64,000 bases of DNA from Wuchereria bancrofti (taxonomy: Eukaryota; Nematoda; Chromadorea; Rhabditida; Onchocercidae): contig SSBO01000001.1 in NCBI GenBank assembly GCA_005281725.1, forward strand, positions 3,704,399-3,768,398, read 5' to 3'. Below are positions 1-14,280 of the stretch, piece by piece. A program made the position numbers and the translations under genes. The stretch's first letter is position 1, and each line of letters opens with the position of its first letter. Below the pieces are notes generated by a model that was not told the origin of the DNA, searched no databases, and saw only the letters and a list, made by a program, of their open reading frames with translations.

Positions 1-2675
1 CGGTGAGACGAAATTATACTGAGAAAGATAAAGCCACTCAAGAATATCATTTAAAAGTTTTTTGAATTACCAGTGAGTGTGAATGTAATTATGAATATTA
101 AGCTAAGACAAAGATTTAAATTCAAATTAAAATTGAATAAATTACGGAGCATAAGCCAGTGAAGCTATTGAAAATGGACTAGTGAGTGGTAAAGCTATAC
201 CAGAGTTAGCGACACTAATTAGATTTGATATAATTGAAGAGGCGGTGAGCACATAAAATCATTGGAGCCATTGTATGAAGTCACTGAACCAAACGACAAT
301 AACGGAAAACAATAACAATCATACAATTAAATACACTTGTAAGCATTCTTGACACGCATGCTCAAATGACTCGTGGTGACATCGAACATTTGGAAATTTA
401 ATGAATATTCTTAACAATAACATTATGCTTTCATGCGAAAATATCAAGTATCAAACAAACAGATCTATCCGATATTGAAACATTAATTGAATTTTGTGGA
501 TTCTTAACTGACATTATAAGAAATGGTTAATTGGCTGTGTATTTTTACAAGTACATAAACTGTTAAATGTTAGTTGCTTATTATCGAAGTGACAAATTAA
601 AGCATTGTAAGCTCTGAGTTTTTGTATTTATGTATGTTAACTTGAAATAGCCGACTTTTAATCTTTTAATATTTGCTATGCAGTAAACATCCTGTAGCAC
701 TTCCACTGTCAGCGATCATCTAATCCGGGAAATTAGTATTTCTAAATAATGATTGGAAGACTACGTATCTTTTCTTGATCCTACTTGAGTGTTGATAAGA
801 GTATGAATGACTCATCATCAGTTTATATCGAAGCTCTAAATGTAAGAATAGACACATTCTGTTTGCTGTCATAATTTCCTCAACATTTTGACATCAATAC
901 TGTATGATCATATGTTCTGTTCGTCATTTAAGAATCTAACGGAAGTATGAGTCTGACTTTGCTAACTCTACCCTCCTAATTTGATGTCAAGGCAACATAC
1001 ACTTGGATCTCTGAAACTCTTTATTGGGTTAGCCACTAAGTCACTCTCCTTTATATATATATATATTCCTTCAGCAGATTGAATACTAAATTTCGAAAAA
1101 TAGCAAATGTACTACAAAGGCAAAAACGGAGTCCACATTTGGTATGGTCAGTGCACACAATGTAATTGTACGGAGAGTTAGTACATACCTGTCGTATGAC
1201 TACTGCTACATTTTTGAGGGAAACAAATGTTAAAATGAAAGAAAAGAAGGCCGAATGCAGATATTATTGAACTTGTTGAACTATCAGAATGATTCTGAAA
1301 ATCGATCGATAAATCTGTCTCTAATCACTCAGGATTCACACCAAATGATTCATATATGATTTCTTGTATCTATGCAAGTTATCTTATTGCACTATCATTA
1401 AAATATATGTTGTTACTACTTACTTTTCGTATTGATGATTGTGGGGTGATAAAGATGACGCTGTTGTATGACCTGGAAAAATAATATTTTATTCTCCTGA
1501 TTTGTTCATTTCGCTAAATGCTAAGTAAAAGTATAAGTAAAAATTAATGGAAAAATGTATGAGTAATAACACATTTTAATCCCTCAAAAATTTCCAAATC
1601 ACTCGTCTATATAATTTTTTCTTCTTTTCAAAACCTAATTTGCAGCAGTATGGTGAACTGCCCTCAACAAACTTTCAAGTCTTTCAATAAAGATTTAATG
1701 ACGCTAATGAAGAATTTGTTTGCATTGACAGATTTTATGCGAAATTTTTATCGGCTTTTGATGCTTTTCAAATTCACGTGGTAACATCGAATTATTTCGA
1801 ATTAATAACATCGAATTAAATTAACTCATCATGCATAATCTAATCATACTGTCGTTATTGCTAAAGGTGAAATGTGTCAACGGGGAAGCAATTAGTTGGA
1901 TAAATGAGGCCAGCAGTTGATCCCTTCTACCCTTTCCTCAACTCTGACTGCAAATTTCTCATCGGATATCAACAATAAAACCAAAGGAATAATAATATCT
2001 TATTTCCACATTCCAAAGGTTAACACTTCCCTTTTACTCTACCGCCTCCATTATCTCTTACCCTAATCTTAATTCTTTTATTACAGGACCATTCACTCCC
2101 ATATTATTGCTAAACAAATCCTCCAGGTGGTAATTTAATGATCATTTGAAAAAGAGCTCTATTCGATCACTCTTTATGAGTGTATTTTACAATAGCATTC
2201 TCTTATCATTCATATACCATTGCTTCCATACGATATTCCATCCCTGAATCTTTTATTCCAGGCCTAATTACTTGCAAGATTAATTTTGAAACTTCGTTCA
2301 AATTTAAATCAAACATTTCTTATTTTTGAAATTTCATAGAGATTTTACAGAGATGTTGGCATAATAACATAGGACCAGATAACACATTCTCAGGAAACAC
2401 TAGGACAGTGGAAATACAGTATGTTATACAAGTATTCTAGATAGCGGTTAGACTGAGACAGCTGCTTACATAAGTGCTTAACTTATCTGACTCCATTTCA
2501 TTCGATGTACAATTGCTTTCCAGTAAGTTTGAGGAAGCTTTCACAATACTTTTGTCCGAAAGTGTCCTGTTAGCCCCTCGGATAAAACTCCCAGCATCTC
2601 CTCAAAATGAAGTACGACGAAATCCCATCTTCTCATCAAGTCCACATTCTTTCTTTCTCTCCCACTTCATATAAA
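1..2675. other. No gene recognised
   Basis: AT-rich sequence with short open frames only. I see no run of splice-compatible coding exons on either strand, no RNA gene and no transposon-like protein. A short (TA)n tract lies near 1052-1066. The open frame at 2474-2674 (+) has no recognisable motif and overlaps the likely 3' flank of the minus-strand gene that ends at 2676. Confidence 0.5.
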
Positions 2676-5600
2676 TCAATTATACGTCAGGCAGGATCGT
2701 GTGTGTGACCCCGGAGGAGCTAAGCCAAAAAACAAATTTAACCTCTATCAGATGATCAGAAAGCAATGCAAGACTACAAGAAGGCATAATAGAATAGTGA
2801 TAAGAATGACAATGAACACTAAATTTTGAAATTATTTTTAGCACTCCCAGTTCAATTTCTTTGTTTCCTAAGTACTGCATTTACAGCATTAGGAAGTATT
2901 TCAATTCAAGTGTTAATGGGGCATTTTCTCTTTAAAATTTGTCTTAAGTCTTCTCACTAAATCATAGCTACAGCATAATAAGAAAAAAATGTGTTTACAA
3001 CTACTATCAATTAACTGGATCTTAGAACTTCATTCAGATACATAGCTAGTTTCGAGCATTGAAAAGATCAGAAAAAAAGTCTACCCGAACTAGTTGGGAT
3101 GTAATAGCTGCCAGTTTCTGGATTTTGAAGTAACATCTGCCTGGTTTCATCGTTCCACGGTGAATCAGGCTCTCTTCCTCGTTGTCCTAAACGTGAGTTA
3201 CGAGTGCTGGGAACAAATGCTGTACGTATCTGCAATACGTGATTATGAACTACAAAAAACAGTTATTTGTTTAAAGAGATGAAAATTATGAAATAGCAAA
3301 TTTTGCTTGGTTTTTTCTTCTCTTCGGACATAAGTTATACAAGGCAGTCAGTCATTTATCTCATTTGTTTATTCAGTTTGAAGTTAAAGCAAAATAATGA
3401 AACAATTTCGTACCTGTTGTGAGGCTGATATTTCATAATTGTTATTCAGTAATTTAGAATGCCGCTTCGATGCTGATCCTAAGAAATAACCTATAGTGCT
3501 GATATCATCCACTATAGTTTTTTTATTTTATTTTTTTTTAAATTAAAAGTAGAATTTCCTTTTTCATTTGGAACAAAAAGCACTTAGTGCAAAACAAACG
3601 AAAAGCATAAATAAAATAAAAGCGGTATAACTAAAAGTTAATGGGATCCTCGGAATTGAATAGCTGCGCTATATGCAGAGACTGCATATAGCGTCATTGA
3701 AAATTCTGAAAAAAAAATCACAAAGTTTGAAAAACAAATCATAAAGATAGAGAAATAGACCGGAATGGGTTATATCCATTCACTACAAATATTCTATCAA
3801 TACGGTAAGGGTCATAAAGCAACCTCTGCAGTATTCCTTCATTTCCGGTGGAATTCCTGGTTCATCGTACTGTGAATCATCGACAACATACGCTGTGCTA
3901 GCTTCATTTTGTATTAGTGGTGGGATCGGTAGATCACGTTGTGGCGGTGGACCTCTCATTTCGGTCGATGCTGAAGGCGTAGGACAATTTGGAGGTGGAA
4001 TATTGAGGAAACCTATAACATACCTGAAGTTAGTAAATCATTCAATAATATAAACTGAACAGATTTTTTTTAATTTTATAGAATGGAAATTAAAATTGAT
4101 ATTTTGTTCGGTTTCTCAATTAAATATGCTCAATCCACAAAACAGTGTTCTAGATATAGGCTAATGGAATTGGACTAACAAACTATTATTTATCCAAATT
4201 AATTAGAAAATTTCAGCTTTTTCGTCTCGAAATAGCATAAAGTTTCATCATTACGTAAAACTTAACAACATCTGCTCATACTTAACAATATCGATCTTTT
4301 GTGCCTTAAAGATGTTATTTCAGATATACAATTTTAATAGCGCTTAAATTCGTTGAAACTGAAGATAAAATGAAGGGATGATGTTAATCGAAGTGATAAA
4401 TGCTGACGCATTTTAAAATTTAACAGTTATGCGAAATAAAAATGAAATGTGAAAACCAGACAACGAACAACATTTCACGTGTTCAATTCATCTGAATGAT
4501 TTCTATGGCGTTTGATAATAATATTGATAAAATATACTAATCGTAATTTCCCACATGTTGTGAAATCGTCAAGTACTTCCCACTGAGACAGCGTAGTGTC
4601 CTAACCAGAAAAGCGGAATGTGCACACCTTCTTCTGTATCACAGATGAAAATATTTGAAAAATACAATTTCAAACACATAAGGTGCACATTTGAATGACT
4701 GCACGCGAAAGCTATAAAAATCTTATGAAGGGAAGCTATCAGAATGTTTTCTCATTTTGGTTAAACTTTCGTCTTTCCTTACTAACACTCAAACTCTTTT
4801 ATTTCTATTAATATTTCATATTGTTTAACGCATATATTTTGGGAAAAATGGAGCGAAAGTAAAGCAAATGCTTAGAAAGACAAGAAATATTAGAATGGAA
4901 TGAATGAAATACAAAAATGGAATAATGTGAAAAATGAAGTAACCATTCAAAAAGATGATTGAAAGCAATATCATTCAGCTGCATAAATTTAATCTTATAA
5001 CCGGAATGATCACAATATCTTCATGAAAATGTTCAGTTAGACTTGAAGTGTTTAAACAGTTTTTTTAGCAGTATTCTTACGCAAGAATTTCCGATAAATA
5101 AACATTACAGGAAAACTGAGAAGAGATCATACATTGAAAGTAAAGCCACCTGATATTGAAATATAATAAGTCTCTTTTTTTTCTTCTTAATCTTCGTTTA
5201 ACTTGCTTACAGCATTATCTAATTAAATATTGCCCCTATTTAAGTTAAACATTATTTGAATAGACAATAAAATTAGGCAATTAAGCAGATGGCCTAAGAA
5301 GCACCAAACGATTGGCCTAAAAGGCACCAAATGTGCAGAGTTCTGACTTAACCTGGAACAGAAAAATAGCTGCCGGTGATGACGTGATAAGTGATTAACG
5401 TTATAAAATCAGAAATTCATAACTTCTTTTATTTTAAAGCTTCCTCGTCCTTTTTCATATAGAAAAATTATTCCTCAAATTACTACAATTCAACTTGGAG
5501 TAGTAGAAATTAATAAGAATGGAATGGACAATTAGAGAAGCAATAATCACCGAACATGATGACACTGCTAGGTTTTTCTTCTTCCCTCTGCATTGCCAGA

Positions 5601-8600
5601 AGACAGCACGGATCGCTGAACAAATAAAAGCATTGGTACCAGAGGGAAGGCAGAATGTCGCAGTGACTGACAAATTTAGATTCTTAGCTTCGGAATCAAA
5701 TCGTAACAATGACGGATCAGTCGTGATGTATTAAGCAGTTGTGTAGAGCGCTTGTTATTGTCATTGCCATTTCGTCCTTCGGGTTCGATCACTGTGGGCG
5801 GGTATGATTTCACCTCCGCTCAGCATCACCCATCTTTTGCATCATGTTTGCTGCTTGCTTGCTTTTTTGCAAACAGCTTGCTAATATGGCTGGGACATTG
5901 ATATGATGTCAATCTGAATATTACTGAGAAGCCTGAAGGCCTGTTTATTATTAATTCCTCACTTTCCTTATAATCCACGAGTCAAATTACTCACGTTCTT
6001 TTTAGTCACTTACGTTTGTTTTTTTCCTGAAATGCTTAGTTTTGGAACCGACTGAAAGACGTAGGCACAATTTTTGTGAAACATCACATAACTCACGAAA
6101 CGATTGTCAACATCATGACAAACAACCGGAAAAAAGTCAAATTAACGTTCTGGTTTGGAAGTTGCGAATTCCTCTTTTCATCGGAGGTCTTAATCTTTGT
6201 AATCGATAAATCATTCTCGATTCAAAACAAATTGAAAATTCTCAAAAGAATAGAATCGCAACACTAAAAAATGAAATAGAATCGCAACAGTAAGAGTTGC
6301 ATTCATAAGCTGCTTTTCGGAAGAAAGTTTATTAATGGAGACTGGAAACCGAGTTGGCTTGTTGTATTATTCCTGGTAGTGATTATGAATTATTAATTTA
6401 GAAAGCTCATCAGGCATCTTCGAGAGTAAAGGTTTGAATGGAAAGATAAATTGAATCACTTGCTAGTTTACTTCAGCTTGAAATGGCATCCTAGGACTAG
6501 AAAAGAGAAATCATAATCGAATTAGCATAAGAATTATGAATTAGTTAGATAATCGGAGATGGGACAAAAGGCCAGCTTACTAGGGTAAGTCGATTTGAAA
6601 TCACGAATTAAGCTTAACTGGACTAACCTCACCAATTGTCCTGTCTCCCTATCATCCTTTAAAATGGCCATCACATTTCGTTGGTCTGAAATTTATAACA
6701 CCATACGTTTAGAGTAATAGATAAGTAGATATTGTCAGATGAACAATCCTACAAAGATTTTTACTTCAACAAACTAAAAAAGAAAGCTCAGAAGATTTTT
6801 GTTGGTAGTAAGAGAAGTGTAGAAATAAAGTTGTACTAGTTGGTGTTGACAAGGAGCGGAATAAAGTCAAATGCGCTTTCATTTCGACACCAAGTTTTGT
6901 TTCCATCTATCTATTTGAAAAAAAAATAGTCCCTCTAAAACAAATTCGAAAAAGAGAATGGACAACTAAACATAATGACAATTTCAATCATTCAATGCTA
7001 ATAATTATCCCAATAAATCTAATTAACACGCCTTGTCTACTCATTTCTTCACTCGAATATCCAGCTGTCGAGCAGTAATTATCAACTGCGACTTACTTGT
7101 ACAATTATTATCCAAACTTAAGGCTTTAATAAAGTTTAGAAGGAAGGTGTCAAATTATAGACAATTAATTGATTGTGAATCATTGCAAGGGCACTTGCTA
7201 CAGTAATCTGGTCCAGTACTATAGTGAAATGGGAAGAATGAAACATGTATTAACTGATGAGAGGTTGTTGAACGATATGAGAATTAAGGGTGAAACTGAG
7301 ATGAGGATGTTGATCAGTATCTAAGTCAGTGAGAATGCAACGGAGCGGAAGCTGATCCAAATTACTGGGTTATAGTAAATGATATTCTTCCATAATGAGA
7401 ACACCTTACAGCAATCGATTATATCACCTCAAATTATAGGTTCATAAAAATTAAACTATCAAACAATGAATGTGCTTTCATCTTTCTTTTTATATCAGAC
7501 AAAAATGATGAAGTGATAACTTAAAATAAATGATGCAATTACTGAAGTTTTGAGTTAGTAAAGTTTATTCAGTGCTTCAATAATTGATATGTTTTGGATA
7601 AGAGGATTTAAAATGATCTTTTAGCTTCAAAGTAACAATACGCAGTTAGTGATCATCAATTTTCCTCTCCAGTTTTTTAATATCGGCTTGTAGCAAAAGT
7701 CTCTCAGATAATTAATCAATCGAAATGATTTCAAATAGCCTACTTAAATTCTAAGTTATCATTCAACTGTGAATTCCGGTCTTCACCCAAAATTTAGAAT
7801 AGTGAAGACGAAGAACAAAAAAATGTTCCGATATCTTGAGGAGTACAAGTACCTAACTAATTCATTTGCTGAATAATTCACTGCTATCTGCTTCCATATT
7901 TCCATATATGAGCCATCCGTGGAGAGTTTTACAATTATTATTTTCAAATAGCAAATCAATCAATGTATACAATAATGAACTGAACTTACCGCCGACAAAA
8001 GCATTGTCTGTAAGAATAGGTGCTGGACGTTGATGATAGGGACCAACTGAAAGGCAGGGAATAGGTTCACCGTTGCTCATTCCCCTGCAAAACAGTTGCT
8101 AATTGCGCTTTCAGCCGAATGCTTCTTTCCACAAATAATTTCATTTTAAAATAGTTCCCTTTCAACTGACATTTTCCGTATTTCCTTCCATTTTAGCATT
8201 AATTGTATACTGCAAAACTGAATAGAAAATAAACAGTTCCTGGCTAAGAGTGTTTTCTCATTTCAGTCTGACGTCACTTTTCATATCTATTGTGATCTTT
8301 ATCTAAATAAAAGATGAATTAGTTAAATTAACTCAATATTCAAGATTAATTATTATATTTAATTACTGGCTCCGTCACTTAAAGATCTCGGAGGCATAAC
8401 CTACTCAGTTGACACATTCGTTGAGGTGACGATTGATGGACCTGAAGTAGTTGTTGTAGCGGTGGAAAATGCCGATGAAATACTTGCTTCTTCATCACTG
8501 CATCGTAACTCATTAAGTGGCATCAACTCTTGCTTAACACTTAACAAATTCTCATCAAGTTCGAGGGCTGTAATCAATTAAATTCAAGTTAAAAAAGAAC

Positions 8601-11122
8601 GCTTGAAGTTGGAATTAAACAGTTCTCAGGAATCCTTCTATAAATTTACATAAAGTAAACTCGGAAAAAAGAAAAGAAATGCGATATCATTTTGTGTCCA
8701 GGAAATAAATGTTGGATTAAATATGTAAATATTTGCTGTAATTTGATTTAAACTTGATGATTTTTGAGTTCGTATGTTTAACAATTTAGGGAAGATGAAA
8801 AAAAAAAAAGACGGATATGGTGCAAAAGACAAGTGGTCCTTGAAGAATGATGAAGTACCAATCTCTGTTAGCCATTTCTGAGAACGGTCAACCGATGTCT
8901 CTTTGGTCAGCATTATTCTTTTCCAGTACAGCGAATACATATCCATAAATACAAGGTAACTTCATTTATGTTCAAGAATAAATTTTTTTTTCAAAAAAAT
9001 TTTTCGAAAGCATTCATGCACAGATCTGTTTGGGTTAAAAATTTTGATGATGTTCCTAAAATTTTCAAACAGACCACAAAAACAGTAGAACTGCATTTTT
9101 TTTCCTACTTAATAGAAGTGATTAAAAGGATTAAAAAGAAAAAGCACTTATTATGAATTGTCGGATTCATTTTGAAATTGCAAAAATTTTATTTTTGCTT
9201 GAAATTTATAGATTTTCAAAGTGTCTTCTCATTTGTCTTCGTACGAACCACATAAACATCAAGAAGTGGTCTTAAAAAAGAAATGCGTTAAAAATGATGT
9301 TGCAAACCGTTCGCCGGCTACTGTCGTGAATCAAATTTTCACAGCATTTGAAAAAATAGCTTATGAAAATATTATTCGTTAATGAAACAAATTCTGTGGT
9401 GGAAGGTAAAATGATATGTCCTTTTGGCATTTTTCGTTTACTTTTCTTCAGACAATTAACGAGAAAAAAGACGCAAAAAGGCACGGATCGATCATTTAAT
9501 AAGGAAAATACTTTTAAACTATCTAATGAATGACAAATTTGGTGCCATTTTTTCGAAAATTTGATTAAATGTAAGGAGTTTAATGTGGTAATTCAACCAT
9601 CCTTAAACAAATTGAGATGAAAAAGAAAAAACATGGCGAGGAAATTTTATTACATATTGAATTGCTGAGCGGACCTAAAATGGCCTTCGATTGGGATGGC
9701 TCTTTCACCCATTATGATTACTTCAAAATGATTCAATCCAATCATACATAAGCACAAGGAAGAAAAGGTCATATGACAGCAATAACTGCTGGGAAAATAA
9801 AAGCCAAAAAAAAATATTTTCACCGGAAGGTTAAATTCATTTTTATACGAAATCTTTTTCTGAATTAAATGTATGAATTTGATTTTTAGCGATGGAAATT
9901 TCACATGTGAATAAAAAATGTCCGTCAGCTGGTTTACGATCAGCAGATTGGTCAAAGATTGAAACAAAACGCTTCTCAAACTAATAAAACTACAAATGAA
10001 CAGTCTGCCACTCTCTATACTCCTTATTTTTTAGTTATTTATTATTTATTCCTCAGTCGAAAGTTATTTAATTTTTCAAACAAATTCAAAAGACATTGTA
10101 GTGTAAGTGATTTCCTTATTTATCTCATTAATTATATAAGGCTTTAAGTAGCGATCAGAAGAACTTTCAGTTCACTTTTGATCAAGGTATATTCTTGTCA
10201 GTTTAAATTCAATTATGACTGGATGAAACTGGAAGTCAAATTTCTTTACTTTCAAAATCTTATGTGTCTCTTTCAGCGGGAACATAAAAAGTATTAATGG
10301 AAGTGGAAAATCTGCAGGAATGAAGAGAAGGAATTCAATTTGTTGCAGTAATAAGACTTTCTCCGTAATCGTTTTTCGTTGTTTTCTGTGGGAGTATTTG
10401 CTATCATAAATGTCACCTATCTACCGAAATAATGAATACATAAATGAAACAGAAAGGAATAAATGAACATGATAAATTTCGGGAAGCTTAGTGGTAAGAT
10501 CAACTGTCAGTATCAGGCTGATATCCATTTTACCTAACCTTATAAATTTTGATATTATTCTGAAAGAGTTTAGTTTTTTCCATATATGAACTGGAACTTT
10601 AATCTTCTTCTGGTAACTTAAGAAAATTATTGCCGTAATCAAAAATCGGTGCGAATGCATTTGCATCTGCATCTGCTTGACGCAAATACATTTAAAATAG
10701 AATGGTGTCAATACACAACTTCTTAGTAGGAATACATAGAAAACCAGACAGGACTCATCCCTGCACTTCAAATCTCCTTAAGTCTTTCCACTTTTCAGCA
10801 TGCACAAAGTTATTATCCTTTCCACCTTCATATCTCTCTAAAGCTAACACTGACGTGATTCATTACAAACTATTGAAAACAAACGATAGAAAATAAACGA
10901 TCTAAGTTCTTTCAATTTCAAACAACTTATCTTTGAAGCTCATTTGACAAACTTACCGAAAGAAAGTTGTGGACTTTTAGAAACTAGCTGATGACCTGGT
11001 TTCTGGTTGATCGAATAACTGCTTCCCAATTGATAAAACAGTTTTGGTTTTAATCGGTGATGTTGTTTTGCACTGATTGTGGGAGCAAAACCTCCAAATT
11101 CGCATCTTTCTCCTCCACTCAT
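2676..11122 (-). CDS. Unrecognised Ser/Pro-rich, probably disordered protein (six exons)
   Basis: I do not recognise this family. Six minus-strand exons join with consistent phase: 11122-10957, 8567-8405, 8084-7990, 4012-3804, 3229-3085 and 2719-2676, giving 273 residues. The start ATG lies 19 bp inside an exon that follows a TTTTTTTCAG acceptor (exon edge 11143), which fits a trans-spliced 5' end. The product has no signal peptide or membrane segment. It is rich in Ser, Thr and Pro, with a run of four Thr, several Pro clusters, a VKQE site matching the sumoylation consensus, and a Tyr motif DSQYDEPG of the kind bound by SH2 domains. The C-terminus reads SCLTYN. Introns are long (2.4 kb and 4.0 kb), typical of a regulated gene. 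A further 5' exon may exist near 14.7 kb. The exon structure is well supported; any function (adaptor or nuclear regulator) would be a guess. Confidence 0.75.
3667..3693. repeat. Short perfect inverted repeat
   Basis: Two 12-base arms, CGCTATATGCAG and its exact reverse complement, flank a three-base loop (aga). It lies inside the intron between the fourth and fifth exons of the minus-strand gene. It is too short to call an RNA gene. Confidence 0.7.
5291..5333. repeat. Imperfect tandem repeat, period 23
   Basis: Two adjacent copies begin with GGCCTAA and share GCACCAAA, differing at a few bases (5291-5310 and 5314-5333). It is intronic to the minus-strand gene and no function is evident. Confidence 0.6.
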
Positions 11123-11224
11123 TATCTGTCTATGTTTCTCTGCCTGAAAAAAATAAGTTGTTCACCGACGAACTTCGGCGAAAGTACCAATCGATGGCAT
11201 GTTTATATTGATAATGCCAAAAAT

Positions 11225-11268
11225 TAATAATAATAATAATAATCAATAAATAAATAATAATAATAAAT
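11225..11268. repeat. AAT/AAAT microsatellite
   Basis: A run of (AAT)n interrupted by AATC and AAAT units. It is simple-sequence DNA upstream of the minus-strand gene. Confidence 0.85.
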
Positions 11269-11929
11269 CTGCATAAGTAACTGATAGCTCTACGGAGTAT
11301 CAATTAACGACCACGGAGAAAGAGACACTTTATGTTGACTTTAGCCAGCCGTCAATAAAGCGTAGAAACAGTAGAGTCCTAGTTTGAGCAAACAGTCTGA
11401 GCAAACAAATGGACATCGAGGTTATGGTCGGTGGGTTCATCCCACGCAAATTTTCATAGCAAACAATGTGATATTGCAAGAAGTGCTACTTGAAACATAT
11501 TGAGAAGGGATGTAACTAATTCAATTTCACATCGATTATGCAAAATTAATTTGCATAAATTGGATTCACACAGTTCCTGTTGAATTCCTATTGTTGCTCA
11601 TTCAATTAAATGATGTTTTAGAATTTTAAAATATCTGAGACATCAGTGTTTACAAATTTCAGTCTACCAGTTAGTACCAAAGTGCCAAAATGTTGGTTGA
11701 ACTAAAGATTTGACATTTATCTTATCATTCATTTATCAAATAAATAATGTAGTAGGAGTTAGATAAAGTCAAAAATAAAGTTTCAAAAAATTTATTGATA
11801 AATTGAAGACAAAATGAATGATCAATTGTTTTTGAAACAAAGCGGTTGCCATATCTTTCATAATTTTAGTTTCTTCTTTCAAAGAAATAAGAACCGAAAG
11901 GCAAAATCATTTGCTTTGAAAAAATTTGC

Positions 11930-11979
11930 TTCAAATAAATTGAAATTGTTATCAAGCTAACAATTTCAATTTATTTGAA
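11930..11979. repeat. Perfect 21-bp inverted repeat with 8-base loop
   Basis: The left arm (11930-11950) and the right arm (11959-11979) are exact reverse complements, separated by the loop ATCAAGCT. The arms are very AT-rich. A transcript would fold into a perfect short stem. This could be the core of a degenerate foldback element or a hairpin RNA. Its stem is shorter than a typical miRNA precursor and lacks the usual mismatches, so I call it only a repeat. Confidence 0.85.
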
Positions 11980-14155
11980 ATATTTCTGGCTGTCCAAGGA
12001 GATAAAAGTCATAAACCAAAATGACATTGGGAATTTCCCTTACAGTCAAATAAGCTTTTTTGAATTGTCGAAATCCTTAAATTTCCAGAAGAAAAACTTA
12101 CAGTTAGTGAAAAATAAAATTATTTTACACTCAGTTGGCTTTTCTCGAGAAATAACAAGTTTCAACTGATTTTAGTTGTATTGGAACAATTGTTTTTTGC
12201 AGAAAGCGCCTACATGTATATGTGTATGTGATGGCGGCTATGTTCCTGAAAATTTTTTGAGATATTCCTTTTTTCACTTAACTTTTAAAACTTCAAATAG
12301 AGATAAGAAATAAAAACTCTGTGATAAGAAGTAAAATCTATGCGATAAGATAAAAATGGAAAGGAAAGAGGTTTTCTTTATTATTGGTCTATAAACTTTT
12401 CCAAACATCTTTAATTTCGCTCCACGTTAGTGCCCTGATAACAAATGTTGCTTATATGTGATGAACCGGAAGCATGATATATTCGGGGAGTAAATAGAGA
12501 GGATGCAAAATGAGCTATGACGACTCTATCTGGAAAGTAAACAAATGTGAGTAGCAAAAGGGGAGTGTGAAGAAACGCGACATGATTTGCATAGTAGGAA
12601 AGACGTTGACCGACATGACAATTTGTCAATTCAAATTTTTATTTCCATAAACTGTTTAACAAGATTTAGAGTTCGGAAAATGTGAAAGTCTTAATCAGTG
12701 GATTAAAGGAAAATTGATGGGAGGAAGTAAAAAGTTAATTGGAAAATGCTAAAATGTTCTAGTGGAGTATTAGTTGAAGTATAAACAAAGAGAAAACGGA
12801 CAGAGAGAAGTTCAGGACGGTGTAGTAAGGAAGATGATATTATTATCGCATCCCCTACTGCAGGAAAGAGAAGATTGGCACCTGTCCACCTGTGGCTTCA
12901 TTTTATAGCTCGAGAAGCAGTTGTTGTGGCAACAGGTCTATTTGCTGACACATTTATCAATTAACTGAACTAATCTAATTATTACTTGGCGCTTCTGATA
13001 AAATCGGTTTGTCTTATAAAGAGAAGCATAATAGCGTAATGATGAACAATTTTGCATCACCACAGAAATAACTGCAAAATTTTTTTGCTGTTTGATTGGG
13101 AAAAAAGTAAATAAAGCTTGAAAATATGATTTATCAATTTTAATTTTCTAATTTACTTTTCAATTTAAACTTGTTAAAATCAATAATATTAGGGCATTAG
13201 ACTTAACCTGGCTTGTCCATTTCTTGATTAATTTATTAGTGTTGCATATTTATTATGTAATTAACATTCCAAATAGGTCTAGGTTTTAATATGAATTTGA
13301 GGCTATGAAATAATCGATATCGCTTATTACTTTTATATATGTGGGGTCTAATAGATTTTTGTGAAAATACGATCAGCTGATAAATCATAAACAAAGATTC
13401 TTCTAGAAGAAATAATTTAAAAATTCCTTTGCAAATTTTTAAAAGAAATGCGATGTGCGGTGGCGGCATCAAACTGGAAGCAAATAAAAAGACCACGGCT
13501 GACGAATTCACATTAAAGTTTTCAAAGCGATTGTATCTTTTTTTCAAGCAGTAGCAAACAAATCTTTTTTCTTTTTTGGTTAGCAAGCATATGGGCATAA
13601 AAATGTTAGCTGTAATAAACTGCGCATTTGTCCTCATTGCATTTACAATCAATTTCCATACCTGAAATAGAGTTTTTTGAACAGATTCCTTGAGGAAAAG
13701 CCTATCCTAGCATAACTGATTTTCTTCTCATTCTCCTTTTTAATAAATTTCAAAGTTTGTGAAACTTCATTACTTCCTCAAATATAATATTGGAAAAAGA
13801 GATATTATTGAGATCTGTTTTTATTTTTAATAAAAAAAAGCAAGGGAAATAAAGGAAAAATTTCCACTCTATTCTTTGCATATAATTTTTTAAGCAATAA
13901 ATTTGTTCCCTTTTCCATGCCTTTGAATAATTTCTAACGAAGTAGAAAAAAATGGCATTCAAAGGAAATCTTGTTACTTTCCGTTGTTTCTCAAAATATT
14001 TTCCAGCTAAAAATTTCTGAAATAACAAAAACTAAGGCATCTAAATTTAGCTAAAAAAGATACTAAAAACATTTTAAAGTAGAAGAATTCACTTCTTTTG
14101 CATATTTTAAGTTTACTCAAAAGTATGTGCTATAAATTACATCGGATTTTGATAG

Positions 14156-14280
14156 GACATTTCGGCATTGGCAATTTTGATGAAACATTACTCGACGAAA
14201 TAATTTCAGGCCTCGGAAAGAATTCTATTCAAGATAGTCGTGTTGTTGTAGCAAATTTGTTGTATTCAATACTCAGATGA
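14156..14280 (+). other. Possible isolated coding exon
   Basis: After a GATAG acceptor there is an open frame of about 41 codons ending in TGA, including GNFDETLLDEIISGLGKN and RVVVANLLYSILR. The amphipathic, protein-like composition suggests coding, but I found no partner exon and recognise no family. It may be a relic or chance. Confidence 0.2.

Noticed and set aside
5765..5830. GGTTCGATC resembling a tRNA B box
   Set aside because: The flanking bases do not form a T stem, and no A box, anticodon stem or acceptor stem could be paired.
11430..11460. GTGGGTTCATCCCAC resembling a tRNA T arm
   Set aside because: The loop is too short for a T loop and no other tRNA arms are found upstream.
12840..12960. 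Plus-strand segment reading HLWLHFIAREA, slightly like an ETS-domain start
   Set aside because: Only a few residues match; there are no further ETS helices or splice partners.
13236..13652. 138-codon minus-strand frame
   Set aside because: Low-complexity, basic and hydrophobic, without family features or trans-splice context. Kept only as a remark.
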